From positions 1 to 64,000 of the forward strand of contig NZ_JAPKNM010000064.1 in NCBI RefSeq assembly GCF_026460985.1: 64,000 nt of DNA, given 5' to 3'. Every line of letters begins with the position of its first letter. Positions within the stretch are counted from its first letter, which is position 1. Shown here one piece after another: positions 10,248 through 19,504 of this stretch. Source of the DNA: Sphingomonas sp. Lineage in GTDB: Bacteria; Pseudomonadota; Alphaproteobacteria; Sphingomonadales; Sphingomonadaceae. Both the position numbers and the translations under genes were made by a program. Under the pieces are notes generated by a model that had not been told where the DNA came from, did no database searches, and worked only from the letters and a program-made list of their open reading frames with translations.

Positions 10248-11357
10248 ATGCCCCTCTATCTCACCGACGAACAGGCAATGCTCCGCGACACCGCGCGCGA
10301 CTTCGTCGCCGAGCACGCGCCTGTCAGCCACATGCGGAGCCTACGCGACGCCGACGACGCCACCGGCTTCAGCCGCGAGCTGTGGAAATCCTTCGCCGAG
10401 CTCGGCCTCACCGGCATCCTCATCCCCGAGACCGACAACGGCCTCGGCCTCGGCCATGTCGAGGCGGGCGTGGTGCTCGAGGAGATCGGCCGCAACCTCT
10501 CGCCCTCGCCGTTCCTCACCACCGCCGTCGCCGCGGTGGAGGCGCTCAAGGGCACGCCGCACGCCGCACGCTGGTTCCCCGGCATCCTCGCCGGCGAGAC
10601 CGTCGCCGCGCTCGCTATCGACGAGCGCGCCAAGCATGACGGCAAGATCGCGATGCAGGCCGAGCGTTCGGGCAACGGCTTCCGCCTCACCGGCGCCAAG
10701 CAGTTCGTCGCGCACGGCCATGTCGCCGATCTGGTCCTCGTCGCCGCGGCGACCGATCACGGCACCACGCTCTTCGCCGTTCCCACCGACGCCAGCGGCC
10801 TCGCCGCCGATCCCCAGCGCCTCGCCGATGCCAGTCTCGCCGCACGCCTCACCTTCGACGGCGTCGAGGTCGATGCCGATGCCGTGGTCGGCGAAGTCGA
10901 CCAGGGCGACGCCTCCCTCGCCCGCATCCTCTCTGCCGGCCGTACCGGCGCCTCGGCCGAGTTGCTCGGCGTCGGCGGCGGCGCGATGGACATGACCGTC
11001 GCCTATCTCAAGGAACGAAAACAGTTCGGCCAGGTAATCGGCAGCTTCCAGGCGCTCCAGCACCGCGCCGCGCATCTCTACAGCGAGATGGAAGTCGCTC
11101 GCGCCGCGGTGCTCAAGGCGCAGCAATTGCTCGACGCTGGCGATGAAGGCGCCGCCGACGCCGTCTCGGTCGCCAAGGCGATGACCGGCCTCGCCACCAT
11201 GCTCGCGGTGCAGGAGGGCATACAGATGCACGGCGGCATCGGCATGACCGACGAATATGATATCGGCTTCTACATGAAGCGCGCCCGCGTCCTCGCCGAA
11301 CTGTTCGGCGACACCAATTTCCACGCCGACGCGCTGGCGCAGGCGGCGGGATATTGA
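10248..11357 (+). CDS. Acyl-CoA dehydrogenase, small-type partner subunit
   Basis: A 369-residue acyl-CoA dehydrogenase family protein: LTDEQAMLRDTARDF N-terminal domain, then LTGAKQFVAHGHVADLVLVAA in the beta domain with a weakened flavin motif. The C-terminal domain keeps KQFGQVIGSFQALQHR, QMHGGIGMTDEYDIGFYMKR and RARVLAELFG. It is closely similar to the product at 24214 over these blocks. The divergent central domain fits the partner subunit of a heteromeric enzyme with the gene at 8992. The gene is flanked by repeats on both sides (10154-10234 and 11380-11489), so it would need its own ribosome entry; AGGAAGAAGAAA precedes the ATG. Confidence 0.9.
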   Translation: MPLYLTDEQAMLRDTARDFVAEHAPVSHMRSLRDADDATGFSRELWKSFAELGLTGILIPETDNGLGLGHVEAGVVLEEIGRNLSPSPFLTTAVAAVEALKGTPHAARWFPGILAGETVAALAIDERAKHDGKIAMQAERSGNGFRLTGAKQFVAHGHVADLVLVAAATDHGTTLFAVPTDASGLAADPQRLADASLAARLTFDGVEVDADAVVGEVDQGDASLARILSAGRTGASAELLGVGGGAMDMTVAYLKERKQFGQVIGSFQALQHRAAHLYSEMEVARAAVLKAQQLLDAGDEGAADAVSVAKAMTGLATMLAVQEGIQMHGGIGMTDEYDIGFYMKRARVLAELFGDTNFHADALAQAAGY

Positions 11358-11379
11358 TGGCACCCCTGCCCTATCCATC

Positions 11380-11489
11380 GTCATCCCCGCGAAAGCGGGG
11401 ACCCATCTCGTGCAGAGGCAACGAGATACAACGGCTGTTATGCACGCGGCATGTGCCGGAGATGGGTCCCCGCTTTCGCGGGGATGACG
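11380..11489. repeat. Palindromic repeat family A, full copy
   Basis: Perfect 31-bp inverted arms beginning CGTCATCCCCGCGAAAGCGG, with a centre that is itself partly palindromic (ACAACGGCTGTT). It lies between the acyl-CoA dehydrogenase and tesB. Confidence 0.9.
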
Positions 11490-11504
11490 GCTTGGGGGGA
11501 AATC

Positions 11505-12389
11505 ATGCCTGAACCCACCCCCGCCGACCTCGTAACCCAGCTCACCACGCTCCTCGACGTCGAGGAGATCGACACCGATCTCTATCGCGGCCCGCGCCAG
11601 CCGGGCGGGGTCGGCCGCGTGTTCGGCGGGCAGGTCATCGCGCAGGCGCTCCAGGCGGCGCAGCGCTCGGTAGAGGGCAACAGGATCGCTCACTCGCTCC
11701 ACGCCTATTTCATGCGCCCCGGCGACGAGAACCACCCGATAGTCTACCGCGTCGTCCGCGATTTCGAGGGCCGCAGCTTCGCCAATCGCCGCGTCATCGC
11801 GATGCAGAAGGGCAAGCCGATCCTCAACATGACGGCAAGTTTTCAGACGCCGTCCGAGGGGCTGAACCACCAGGACGCAATGCCCGACGTCCCCGATCCG
11901 GAAAGCCTGCGCTCCGAACGCGAGCTGCGCGAGGAAATCCGCGATCAGGTCCCCGAGAAGTTCCGCCGCTTCTTCCTGCGTGCCCGCCCGATCGAGATCC
12001 GCCCGGTCAATCCGCGCAACTGGTTCGCCCCCGACAGGATGGATCCGCACCAGCATAGCTGGTTCCGCGTCGTCGCCCCGCTCCCCGACGATCTCGCGCT
12101 CCACCGTGCGATGCTAGCCTATGCCAGCGACATGACCCTGCTCGGCACCTGCCTGCTGCCGCACGGCGTCAGCTGGATGACCGGCGATGTCCAGACCGCC
12201 AGCCTCGACCATGCGATCTGGCTGCACGAGCCGTTCCGCTTCGACGAATGGCTGCTCTACACCACCGACAGCCCCTGGGCCGGTCACGCGCGCGGCTTCA
12301 ACCGCGGCAGGATCTACGCCCGCGACGGCCGATTGGTCGCCAGCGTCGCGCAGGAGGGGCTGATCCGCTTGCGCAACGACCGCGAGTAA
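11505..12389 (+). CDS. tesB: Acyl-CoA thioesterase II
   Basis: Hydrolyses acyl-CoA to free acid and CoA; double-hotdog TesB family, 294 residues (E. coli TesB is 286). GRVFGGQVIAQAL and HSLHAYFMRPGD mark the first hotdog. The second carries YASDMTLLGT with the catalytic Asp, TASLDHAIWLH with the Thr/Ser position, and SVAQEGLIR with the catalytic Gln. The frame can be extended upstream to 11451, but that part is translated from the repeat. The ATG at 11505 has GGGGGGAAATC before it. It probably releases CoA from dead-end intermediates of the surrounding acyl-CoA pathway. Confidence 0.93.
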   Translation: MPEPTPADLVTQLTTLLDVEEIDTDLYRGPRQPGGVGRVFGGQVIAQALQAAQRSVEGNRIAHSLHAYFMRPGDENHPIVYRVVRDFEGRSFANRRVIAMQKGKPILNMTASFQTPSEGLNHQDAMPDVPDPESLRSERELREEIRDQVPEKFRRFFLRARPIEIRPVNPRNWFAPDRMDPHQHSWFRVVAPLPDDLALHRAMLAYASDMTLLGTCLLPHGVSWMTGDVQTASLDHAIWLHEPFRFDEWLLYTTDSPWAGHARGFNRGRIYARDGRLVASVAQEGLIRLRNDRE

Positions 12390-12405
12390 AGGCAGAGAGC
12401 GTCGC

Positions 12406-13302
12406 ATGACGACGCGCACCTTCCCCTATGTCACGCTCGACGTGTTCACCGACACCCGCTTCGGCGGCAATCCGCTCGCGGTGTTCACCGCCGCCGAGGG
12501 GCTGAGCGACGCCGAGATGCAGGCGCTCGCCGCCGAGATGAACTATAGCGAGACGACCTTCGTCCTCCCGCCCTCCGATCCCGCGAATACAGCCCGCGTC
12601 CGCATCTTCCATCGCACCGCCGAGATGCCTTTCGCCGGCCATCCCAATGTCGGCACCGGCTATGTCCTCGCCGGTCTGCGCCCCGAAGCCGGTGACGTGC
12701 TTCGCTTCGAGGAGATCGCCGGGCTCGTCGAAATCCGTATCGCGCGCGACGCCGAGGGCCGCCCGACCGGCGCCGAGATCGACGCGCCGCAGCCGCTCCA
12801 GGTCCTCGGCACCCTGCCCGCCGAGGCGATCGCGCCGTGCATCGGCCTCTCGGTTGCGGACCTCGTCACCAATGTCCATGTCCCCACCCGCGCCAGCGTC
12901 GGGGTCGATTTCGTCCTGGTCGAAGTGACCGCCGACGCCCTCTCCCGCGCGCTGCCCGACATCGCCACCTACCGCCAGGTTGCGGAAGAGCATCTCGGCG
13001 CGGGCGACCGGCTCTCGGTCTTCCTCTATTCCCGCGACGGCAACCAGGTCCGCGCGCGCATGTTCTCGCCGCTGTCCGGCACCTGGGAAGATCCCGCGAC
13101 CGGCAGCGCCAACGCCGCACTCGGCGCACTGCTGCTGTTCTTCACCGAATATGACCAGATCAGCTACGAAGTGACCCAGGGCGTCGAGATGGGCCGCCCG
13201 AGCACCCTCGCCGTCCGCGCCTGGCGCACGGCCGACGGAAGCATCCGCGCCAGCGTCGGCGGAAGCTGCGTGCCGGTCCTGCGCGGCGAAGCGACGCTTT
13301 GA
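12406..13302 (+). CDS. PhzF-family isomerase/epimerase-like protein
   Basis: A 298-residue member of the PhzF (diaminopimelate epimerase fold) family. FTDTRFGGNPLAVF at the start, NYSETTFV with the conserved catalytic glutamate, the GHPNVGTGYVL active-site loop and the GTWEDPATGSANAALG C-terminal block are all intact. Family members isomerise small hydroxy or unsaturated acids, and most have no assigned substrate; there are no phenazine genes here. It starts 16 bp after tesB without a repeat between them, so the two are probably co-transcribed. Confidence 0.9.
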   Translation: MTTRTFPYVTLDVFTDTRFGGNPLAVFTAAEGLSDAEMQALAAEMNYSETTFVLPPSDPANTARVRIFHRTAEMPFAGHPNVGTGYVLAGLRPEAGDVLRFEEIAGLVEIRIARDAEGRPTGAEIDAPQPLQVLGTLPAEAIAPCIGLSVADLVTNVHVPTRASVGVDFVLVEVTADALSRALPDIATYRQVAEEHLGAGDRLSVFLYSRDGNQVRARMFSPLSGTWEDPATGSANAALGALLLFFTEYDQISYEVTQGVEMGRPSTLAVRAWRTADGSIRASVGGSCVPVLRGEATL

Positions 13303-13309
13303 TCCTAGC

Positions 13310-13389
13310 CGTCACCCCGGCGAAAGCCGGGGTCTCGTTCCACAGACATGTCGCTCGCGGCCTGAGGTCCCGGCTTTCGCCGGGATGAC
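13310..13389. repeat. Palindromic repeat family A', short form
   Basis: CGTCACCCCGGCGAAAGCC and its inverse GTCCCGGCTTTCGCCGGGAT. It lies between the convergent PhzF gene and the secreted protein gene at 13402 and may act as a bidirectional terminator. Confidence 0.85.
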
Positions 13390-13401
13390 AGTGGCTGAAA
13401 C

Positions 13402-14142
13402 CTAAGGCTTCGGCACCACGCTGTAGCTCACCGGCAGGTAAAGCGAGACTTCGGTCAGCCCGACGCGCGACCACTCCACCGGCCGGTCGAGCCCGTTGAC
13501 GATCACGCCCTGGCCCGGCCCGAACTTGGCCGCCACCTTCGCCGCATCGGCGGCGACCAGGTCGACGATCTGGCCGCGATACTGGTCGGGCCCGACCACC
13601 GACAGGGTGAGGTCGCCTTCGGCCTCGATCTCCGCGCGCCCGACGGCGGGGACCGCCTGGACGAACTTGGTGATCCGGTCGAGCGCGGCCTTGGCGTCCG
13701 CTCCCTTCGTCAGCGGCGTCTTGACCAGGAACGTCGCCTCTTCCGCATCCTCCCGATCGTCATCCTGCTCGAGGATCAGGTTGCGATAATTGGCCGGAGT
13801 GAGCGGCTCGACGATATAGTCGCCGGTCGCCAGCTCGACGCCATGCTTGCCGGCGAGCGCGATCGCGCCCTTCAGCATCGCATAGATCTCCTCGCGCCGC
13901 TTCGCCTCGTCGCGCGTGTCGCCGATGATGCGCACGCTCTGCACCGCGAAGTCGGCGGTCCGCCGCAGCCGCAGCGCCGGCGCCGGCTTGACCGCGACGG
14001 GCAGCGGCTCACCGTCGCTGGTATAGCCCGGCGAGTTGCGCGCGGCGGTGACGATGATCTCCTGGCCTTCGTCCTGCGCCAGTGCGGGCGCAGCGCCGGT
14101 GAGCAGGCCCAGCCCGATCAGGGCGATATCGATCCCTCGCAT
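13402..14142 (-). CDS. Predicted periplasmic protein, paralog of the next gene (family unassigned)
   Basis: A 246-residue protein with a Sec signal peptide ending APALAQ. The mature N-terminus EIIVTAARN looks like the first strand of a TonB-receptor plug, but the protein is far too short to be a receptor. The middle has LRRTADFAVQSVRIIGDTRD, EEIYAMLKGAI and GDYIVEPLT; the end is VSLYLPVSYSVVPKP. About half of the residues match the protein at 14144, and the two genes are separated by a single base, so this is a tandem duplication in one transcript. Periplasmic SIMPL-like (DUF541) proteins have a similar size and layout, but I cannot assign that family securely. Confidence 0.75.
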   Translation of the reverse strand: MRGIDIALIGLGLLTGAAPALAQDEGQEIIVTAARNSPGYTSDGEPLPVAVKPAPALRLRRTADFAVQSVRIIGDTRDEAKRREEIYAMLKGAIALAGKHGVELATGDYIVEPLTPANYRNLILEQDDDREDAEEATFLVKTPLTKGADAKAALDRITKFVQAVPAVGRAEIEAEGDLTLSVVGPDQYRGQIVDLVAADAAKVAAKFGPGQGVIVNGLDRPVEWSRVGLTEVSLYLPVSYSVVPKP

Positions 14143-14143
14143 G

Positions 14144-14860
14144 TCAGCGCGGCTTCGGAACGACGGTGTAGGCCGCGGGCAGATACAGGAAGACTTCGGT
14201 CAGGCTCGCCCGTGCCCATTCGACCGGCCGATCGAGCCCGGTCGCCTGCACGCCGTAGTCGGGCCCGAACTTCGCCGCGGTCGCCGCCGCATCGGCGACG
14301 ATCAGGTCGGTGATCTGCGCGCGATACTGGTCGGGATTGACCACCGAGAGCGTCAGCGCGCCCAGGCTCTCGATCTCGGCGCGCCCCACCGCCGGCACCG
14401 CCTTGGTGAACTTGGTGATCCGCTCGAGCGCCGTCTTGGCGTCCATCCCCGCGACCAGCTTCGCCTTGATCAGGAAGCGCGCCACATTGGTATCCGATCG
14501 CCCGCCGCCGCCCAGGGCCAGGTTCTTGTAGTTGGCGAGGGTGAGCGGCTCGACGATATAGTCGCCGATCGCGAGTTCCACGCCGTGCTTGTCGGCCAGC
14601 TCGATCGCGCCCCGCAGCATCGCGTAGATTTCCTCGTGCCGCTTCAGCTCCTCGCGCGTGTCGCCGATGATCTGCGCGGGCTGCACCGCGAAGTCGGCGG
14701 TGCGGCGCAGGTTGATGATCGGGCGCGAGCTGCTCTGGTTGACTTCGGCATTGAGATAGGCGCCGCGCCGCGCCGCGGTGACCACCACTTCCTGCGCCAA
14801 TGCAGGCGTCGCGACGCCCAGCAACGCAACCGCGATCGCCGCCTTGATCCGCTTTCGCAT
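14144..14860 (-). CDS. Predicted periplasmic protein, paralog of the downstream gene (family unassigned)
   Basis: A 238-residue protein starting with a clear signal peptide (MRKRIKAAIAVALLGV..., cleavage after ATPALAQ) and a GGGAGGGG ribosome-binding site. The mature N-terminus is EVVVTAARRG. Shared blocks with the downstream paralog include NLRRTADFAVQ, IIGDTREE, GDYIVEPLT, ALERITKFTKAVPAVGRAEIE, NPDQYRAQITDL and DRPVEWARASLTEVFLYLP. The last block, with its Leu/Tyr alternation, suggests a beta-rich end. Function unknown. It is the upstream gene of the two, beginning 56 bp after the SDR stop. Confidence 0.8.
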   Translation of the reverse strand: MRKRIKAAIAVALLGVATPALAQEVVVTAARRGAYLNAEVNQSSSRPIINLRRTADFAVQPAQIIGDTREELKRHEEIYAMLRGAIELADKHGVELAIGDYIVEPLTLANYKNLALGGGGRSDTNVARFLIKAKLVAGMDAKTALERITKFTKAVPAVGRAEIESLGALTLSVVNPDQYRAQITDLIVADAAATAAKFGPDYGVQATGLDRPVEWARASLTEVFLYLPAAYTVVPKPR

Positions 14861-14916
14861 GGAATTCCCCTCCCTTTTCCGCAAGGAAAGGTGCGGGGCC
14901 GGAACCATGCTGTCAA

Positions 14917-15702
<786 letters not shown>

Positions 15703-15714
15703 CAAACTTCCTCC

Positions 15715-15824
15715 GTCACCCCCGCGAAGGCGGGGGCCCATCTCGTGCCGAAGCAACCATATGCAACAGCCGTTTGACGCGTGGATAGCTGCGGAGATGG
15801 GTCCCCGCCTTCGCGGGGATGACG
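15715..15824. repeat. Palindromic repeat family A, full copy
   Basis: Left arm CGTCACCCCCGCGAAGGCGG and complementary right arm GTCCCCGCCTTCGCGGGGAT; the A-to-G change in the left-arm loop is matched by a T-to-C change in the right arm (GAAG/CTTC), so the two arms vary together. It lies between the kinase and SDR genes. Confidence 0.9.
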
Positions 15825-15835
15825 GCCTGCATTTC

Positions 15836-16855
15836 TCACGCCGCCCCCGCTTTCTCGGCGAACCCCCACGCCGAGGCCGCCAGCCCCGGCAGCCGCGCCA
15901 CCGTCTCGGCCGCCTGCGCGCTCGACGCATTGCCGTCGATCATGCGCTTCTTGATCCCCTGGACGATACCCGTGAGCCGGAACAAATTGTACGCGAAATA
16001 CCAGTTGAGGTCGGGCACCCCGTCGTGCCCGGTCGCCGCGCAATAGCGCGCCACCATCGCCTCGATCGTCGGAATGCCCGTTTCCGGCCCGGTCAGCCCC
16101 TTCACCCCCGAACGTCCCTCGGGCTCGGTGACCCAGTTCATCAGGAAATAGGAGAAGTCCGCCAGCGGATCGCCGAGCGTCGACAATTCCCAGTCGAGCA
16201 CCGCCAGCACCCGCGGCTCGGCGGGCGCGAAGATCATGTTGTCGATGCGGAAGTCGCCATGGACGATGCTCGTCCGCGTCTGCGGCGGCACCGTCCGCGG
16301 CAGCCATTCGATCAGCCGCTCGACCTCGGGCACATCGTCGGTCTGGCTCATCCGGTACTGCTTCGACCAACGCGCCACCTGCCGCTCGAAATAATTGCCC
16401 GGCTTGCCGTACTCGCCCAGCCCCGCCGCGGCGTAATCGACGCCATGCAGCGCCGCGAGCGTGTCGACGATCGCCTCATAGACCGCGGTCCGCCCCGCCG
16501 GCGCCATGCCGGGCAGCGCCCCGTCCCAGAAGGTCCGCCCCTCGATCATCTCCATGAGGTAGAAGGGCGCGCCGATCACCGCTGCGTCCTCGCAGAGCCC
16601 ATAGGGCCGCGCGACCGGAAAGCCGGTCGGGTGCAGCGCCGCGATCAGCTGGTGCTCGCGCTCCACCGCATGCGCCGAAGGCAGGATCGGCCCGAACGGC
16701 TTGCGCCGGAGCACATAGGATCCGCTCGCCGCATCAATGCGATAGGTCGGATTGCTCTGCCCGCCCGCGAACTTCTCGATGCGGAACGGCCCGGCAAAGC
16801 CCGCGACATTGCCCGCCAGCCAACCGCCCAGTCTGGCTTCGTCGAGGTCGCTCAT
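15836..16855 (-). CDS. APH-fold phosphotransferase, ACAD10/11 kinase / LvaA type
   Basis: A 339-residue aminoglycoside-phosphotransferase-fold kinase. The Brenner motif is VHGDFRIDN (198-206) and the Mg-binding/activation segment is [20 protein letters not shown] (220-239). The N-lobe has [12 protein letters not shown] and YVLRRKPFG, which is the pattern of the kinase domain of animal ACAD10/11 and of bacterial LvaA rather than of antibiotic kinases. LvaA phosphorylates the 4-hydroxyl of 4-hydroxyacyl-CoA. The start codon overlaps the stop of the upstream ADH gene (ATGA), implying translational coupling. The LvaB partner needed in Pseudomonas is not seen here. Confidence 0.88.
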   Translation of the reverse strand: MSDLDEARLGGWLAGNVAGFAGPFRIEKFAGGQSNPTYRIDAASGSYVLRRKPFGPILPSAHAVEREHQLIAALHPTGFPVARPYGLCEDAAVIGAPFYLMEMIEGRTFWDGALPGMAPAGRTAVYEAIVDTLAALHGVDYAAAGLGEYGKPGNYFERQVARWSKQYRMSQTDDVPEVERLIEWLPRTVPPQTRTSIVHGDFRIDNMIFAPAEPRVLAVLDWELSTLGDPLADFSYFLMNWVTEPEGRSGVKGLTGPETGIPTIEAMVARYCAATGHDGVPDLNWYFAYNLFRLTGIVQGIKKRMIDGNASSAQAAETVARLPGLAASAWGFAEKAGAA

Positions 16856-17937
16856 GCGAACTCGATCACCGATCGCACGCTGTGCCCGTCGCGCAATTTC
16901 TGCATCGCCTCGTTCACCTCCTCCAGCCGGATCCGCTCGGCGACCATCGTGTCGAGGTCGAGCAGCCCGTCGAGATACATCTGCACCAGCCGCGGCATGT
17001 CGATCGGGAAGCGCGTGCTCCCCAGCAGCGATCCCTGGATCTTCTTGCCCGTGAGGAAAGTCGGCCCCGGCAGGCTGACATTGTTGCCCGGCGCGATCAT
17101 CCCCAGGATCGTCGCGGTGCCGCCCCGGCGGAGGATGCTCCAGGCCAGCTCGGCGGTGCTCGGCCGCCCCACCGCCTCGATCGCATAATGGACCCCGCCA
17201 TTGGTGCGCTTGAGCACGTCCTTGACGATCGTTTCCGAATTGGGGTCGAGCGTACCGGTCGCGCCGAGCTTCATCGCCAGCTCGCGCTTCTCGGGGACAG
17301 GGTCGATCGCGAGGATCTGTCCGGCGCCCGCGATCCGGGCGGCGTTGATCGCCGCGAGCCCGATCCCGCCCGCGCCGATCACCGCGACGCTCTCGCCCGG
17401 CCGCACCCGGCTGTCGTTGAAGATCGCTCCCGCGCCGGTGATCACCGCACAGCCGAGCAACGCCGCGCGATCGAGCGGCATCTCCTTGCTGATCGCCACG
17501 CACGCATTCTCGTGCACCAGCATCATCTCGGCAAAGGCCGATAGGTTGAGGAACGGCGCCAGCGGGGTGCCGTCGACGAGCTTCAGCCGCGGTTCGGCAT
17601 CGGCGGGCCGCCGCGTCGAGGGATCGATGCACAGCGACGGCCGCCCGCTCACGCACATCTCGCACGCGCCGCAGAACACCGTGAAGAAGGTGATGACATG
17701 GTCGCCGGGCTTCAGATGCGCGACGTCGCTGCCCACCGCCTCGACGATCCCCGCCGCCTCGTGCCCCGGCACGGTCGGGACGGGATGCGGGAAGGCGCCG
17801 TCGACGAAATGCAGGTCCGAACGGCACACCCCGCACGCCACGGTGCGGATCAGCACCTCGCGCGGGCCGGGCTTGTCGACCCGCACCTCGGCGATCTCCA
17901 GCGGTTTCCCGGCTTCGAAAAGTACGGCTGCTTTCAT
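16852..17937 (-). CDS. Zinc-dependent alcohol dehydrogenase (MDR family)
   Basis: A 361-residue medium-chain dehydrogenase. Catalytic zinc ligands are in VACGVCRSDLHFVDG (Cys) and PGHEAAGIV (His-Glu). The structural zinc site is CGACEMC with a fourth Cys eight residues later. The Rossmann motif is GAGGIGLAAINAARIAG. It resembles class III/mycothiol-type alcohol dehydrogenases. It oxidises an alcohol or reduces a ketone/aldehyde with NAD(H); the substrate is unknown. GGAGCAGGA precedes the ATG. It overlaps the kinase gene by 4 bp downstream. A family A repeat lies between it and the ACAD11-like gene upstream. Confidence 0.92.
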   Translation of the reverse strand: MKAAVLFEAGKPLEIAEVRVDKPGPREVLIRTVACGVCRSDLHFVDGAFPHPVPTVPGHEAAGIVEAVGSDVAHLKPGDHVITFFTVFCGACEMCVSGRPSLCIDPSTRRPADAEPRLKLVDGTPLAPFLNLSAFAEMMLVHENACVAISKEMPLDRAALLGCAVITGAGAIFNDSRVRPGESVAVIGAGGIGLAAINAARIAGAGQILAIDPVPEKRELAMKLGATGTLDPNSETIVKDVLKRTNGGVHYAIEAVGRPSTAELAWSILRRGGTATILGMIAPGNNVSLPGPTFLTGKKIQGSLLGSTRFPIDMPRLVQMYLDGLLDLDTMVAERIRLEEVNEAMQKLRDGHSVRSVIEFA

Positions 17938-17962
17938 TCCTGCTCCGTAGTCGCTTTTTTAT

Positions 17963-18068
17963 CGTCATCCCCGCGAAAGCGGGGACCCATCTCCCGCAAC
18001 ATCCACAATCGCACCGGTGCGTTTGCCGCTCGTCCCGGAGATGGGTCCCCGCTTTCGCGGGGATGACG
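17963..18068. repeat. Palindromic repeat family A, full copy
   Basis: Arms CGTCATCCCCGCGAAAGCGG and complement, with a 45-bp centre. It lies between the ACAD11-like gene and the Zn-ADH gene of the leftward operon. Confidence 0.9.
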
Positions 18069-18079
18069 ATTGTTTTGGT

Positions 18080-19363
18080 TCAGCGCGAAACCCCGATCTC
18101 TCCGCTGCTCACCCGATCCGCCTTGAAGTCCCCCCACTTCCCGAACTCCGCCCGCGCGATCGCCCGGTTGTGGACCTCGTCGGGCCCGTCGGCGAGCCGC
18201 AGCGTGCGGATGCCAGCCCAGTCGTGCGCGAGCCCGAAATCGTCGGAGACGCCCGCGCCGCCATGCGCCTGGATCGCGTCGTCGATGATCTGCAGCGCCA
18301 TGCTGGGCGCCTGCACCTTGATCATCGCGATCTCGAGCTGCGCCGCCTTGTTGCCCGCCTTGTCCATCATGTCCGCCGCCTTGAGGCAGAGCAGGCGCGT
18401 CATCTCGATGTCGATCCGCGCGCGGGCGATGCGCTGCTCCCACACGCTATGGTCCGAGAGCCGCTTGCCGAACGCGACGCGGCTGACGAGCCGCTTCGCC
18501 ATCGCCTCGATCGCTTCCTCGGCGACCCCGATGGTGCGCATGCAATGATGGATGCGCCCCGGCCCGAGCCGTCCCTGCGCGATCTCGAATCCGCGCCCCT
18601 CGCCGAGGATGACGTTCTCGACCGGCACGCGGACATTCTCGAGCACCACCTCGCCATGCCCGTGCGGCGCATGATCATACCCGAAAACCGAAAGCATCCG
18701 TTCGATGCGCACGCCGGGGGCGTCGAGCGGCACCAGGATCTGGCTCTGCTGGGCGTGCCGCGCGGCGTCCGGGCTGGTCTTGCCCATCACGATCGCGATC
18801 GCGCAGCGCGGGTCTCCCACGCCCGAGGACCACCATTTCCGCCCGTTGATCACATAATGATCGCCGTCCCGCTCCATCCGCGTCTCGATATTGGTCGCGT
18901 CGGAGGAGGCCACCGCCGGCTCGGTCATCAGGAAGGCCGAGCGGATCTCGCCTCGCATCAGCGGCCGCAGCCACGCCTCCTTCTGCTCGCGCGTCCCGTA
19001 GCGGTGGAGCACTTCCATGTTGCCGGTATCGGGCGCCGAGCAGTTGAAGCACTCCGAGGCCCAGCCGAGCCGCCCCATCTCCTCGGCGCACAGCGCATAT
19101 TCGAGGTTGCTGAGCTGCGTGCCCTCGAACGCGAAGCTGTCGTCGACCTGGGGACCGCCCGAATGCGGCGGCATGAAGAAGTTCCACAATCCGGCGGCCT
19201 TGGCCTTGGCCTTCACCTCCTCGATCACCGGGAGTATCTTCCAGCGGCCGCCCTCTTTCTGCTGGGCGCGATAGTCGCCGTCGCGGGGGCGGATCTCGCC
19301 GTCGATGAACGCCTTCACCCGGTCGCGGAAATGCGTCTCCCGCTCGGTCAGCGTGAAGTCCAT
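18080..19363 (-). CDS. Acyl-CoA dehydrogenase family protein of the ACAD10/11-LvaC type
   Basis: A 427-residue acyl-CoA dehydrogenase-fold protein. FFMPPHSGG (62-70), [16 protein letters not shown] (145-160), [19 protein letters not shown] and the C-terminal [14 protein letters not shown] are hallmarks of the ACAD10/11 group. There is no glutamate at the classical position before the C-terminal Gly-x-x-Glu. In LvaC and ACAD11 this fold eliminates phosphate from 4-phosphoacyl-CoA instead of, or in addition to, carrying out dehydrogenation. First gene of the leftward operon; GGAGGG stands 9 nt before the ATG. It is divergent from the double-TetR gene across a 141-bp regulatory gap. Confidence 0.9.
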   Translation of the reverse strand: MDFTLTERETHFRDRVKAFIDGEIRPRDGDYRAQQKEGGRWKILPVIEEVKAKAKAAGLWNFFMPPHSGGPQVDDSFAFEGTQLSNLEYALCAEEMGRLGWASECFNCSAPDTGNMEVLHRYGTREQKEAWLRPLMRGEIRSAFLMTEPAVASSDATNIETRMERDGDHYVINGRKWWSSGVGDPRCAIAIVMGKTSPDAARHAQQSQILVPLDAPGVRIERMLSVFGYDHAPHGHGEVVLENVRVPVENVILGEGRGFEIAQGRLGPGRIHHCMRTIGVAEEAIEAMAKRLVSRVAFGKRLSDHSVWEQRIARARIDIEMTRLLCLKAADMMDKAGNKAAQLEIAMIKVQAPSMALQIIDDAIQAHGGAGVSDDFGLAHDWAGIRTLRLADGPDEVHNRAIARAEFGKWGDFKADRVSSGEIGVSR

Positions 19364-19400
19364 GGCAAGCACCCTCCGAACTGTTGTTTCCCCCTGCCTA

Positions 19401-19421
19401 GACCGTACCGCATATTCGGTA
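19401..19421. promoter_or_regulatory. Candidate operator dyad between the ACAD11-like operon and the tandem-TetR gene
   Basis: The plus strand contains TACCGCATATTCGGTA (19406-19421), a near-perfect palindrome with an AT-rich centre in a 141-bp divergent gap. On the minus strand it reads CCGAATATGCGGTACGG. It resembles the elements at 26631-26655 and 28095-28119, upstream of two other catabolic genes. Plausible TetR binding site; inferred from symmetry and position only. Confidence 0.5.
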
Positions 19422-19504
19422 AAGGGGAACGGCGCAGCGAAATTCGGGACACGCACCTTCAAAAAACGCTTTGGCTGCGCCGCGAAATCGCTAAGCTGAT
19501 TGCA

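Noticed and set aside
12406-13302. PhzF as evidence for phenazine synthesis
   Set aside because: No other phenazine genes are present; PhzF-fold proteins are widespread with other roles.
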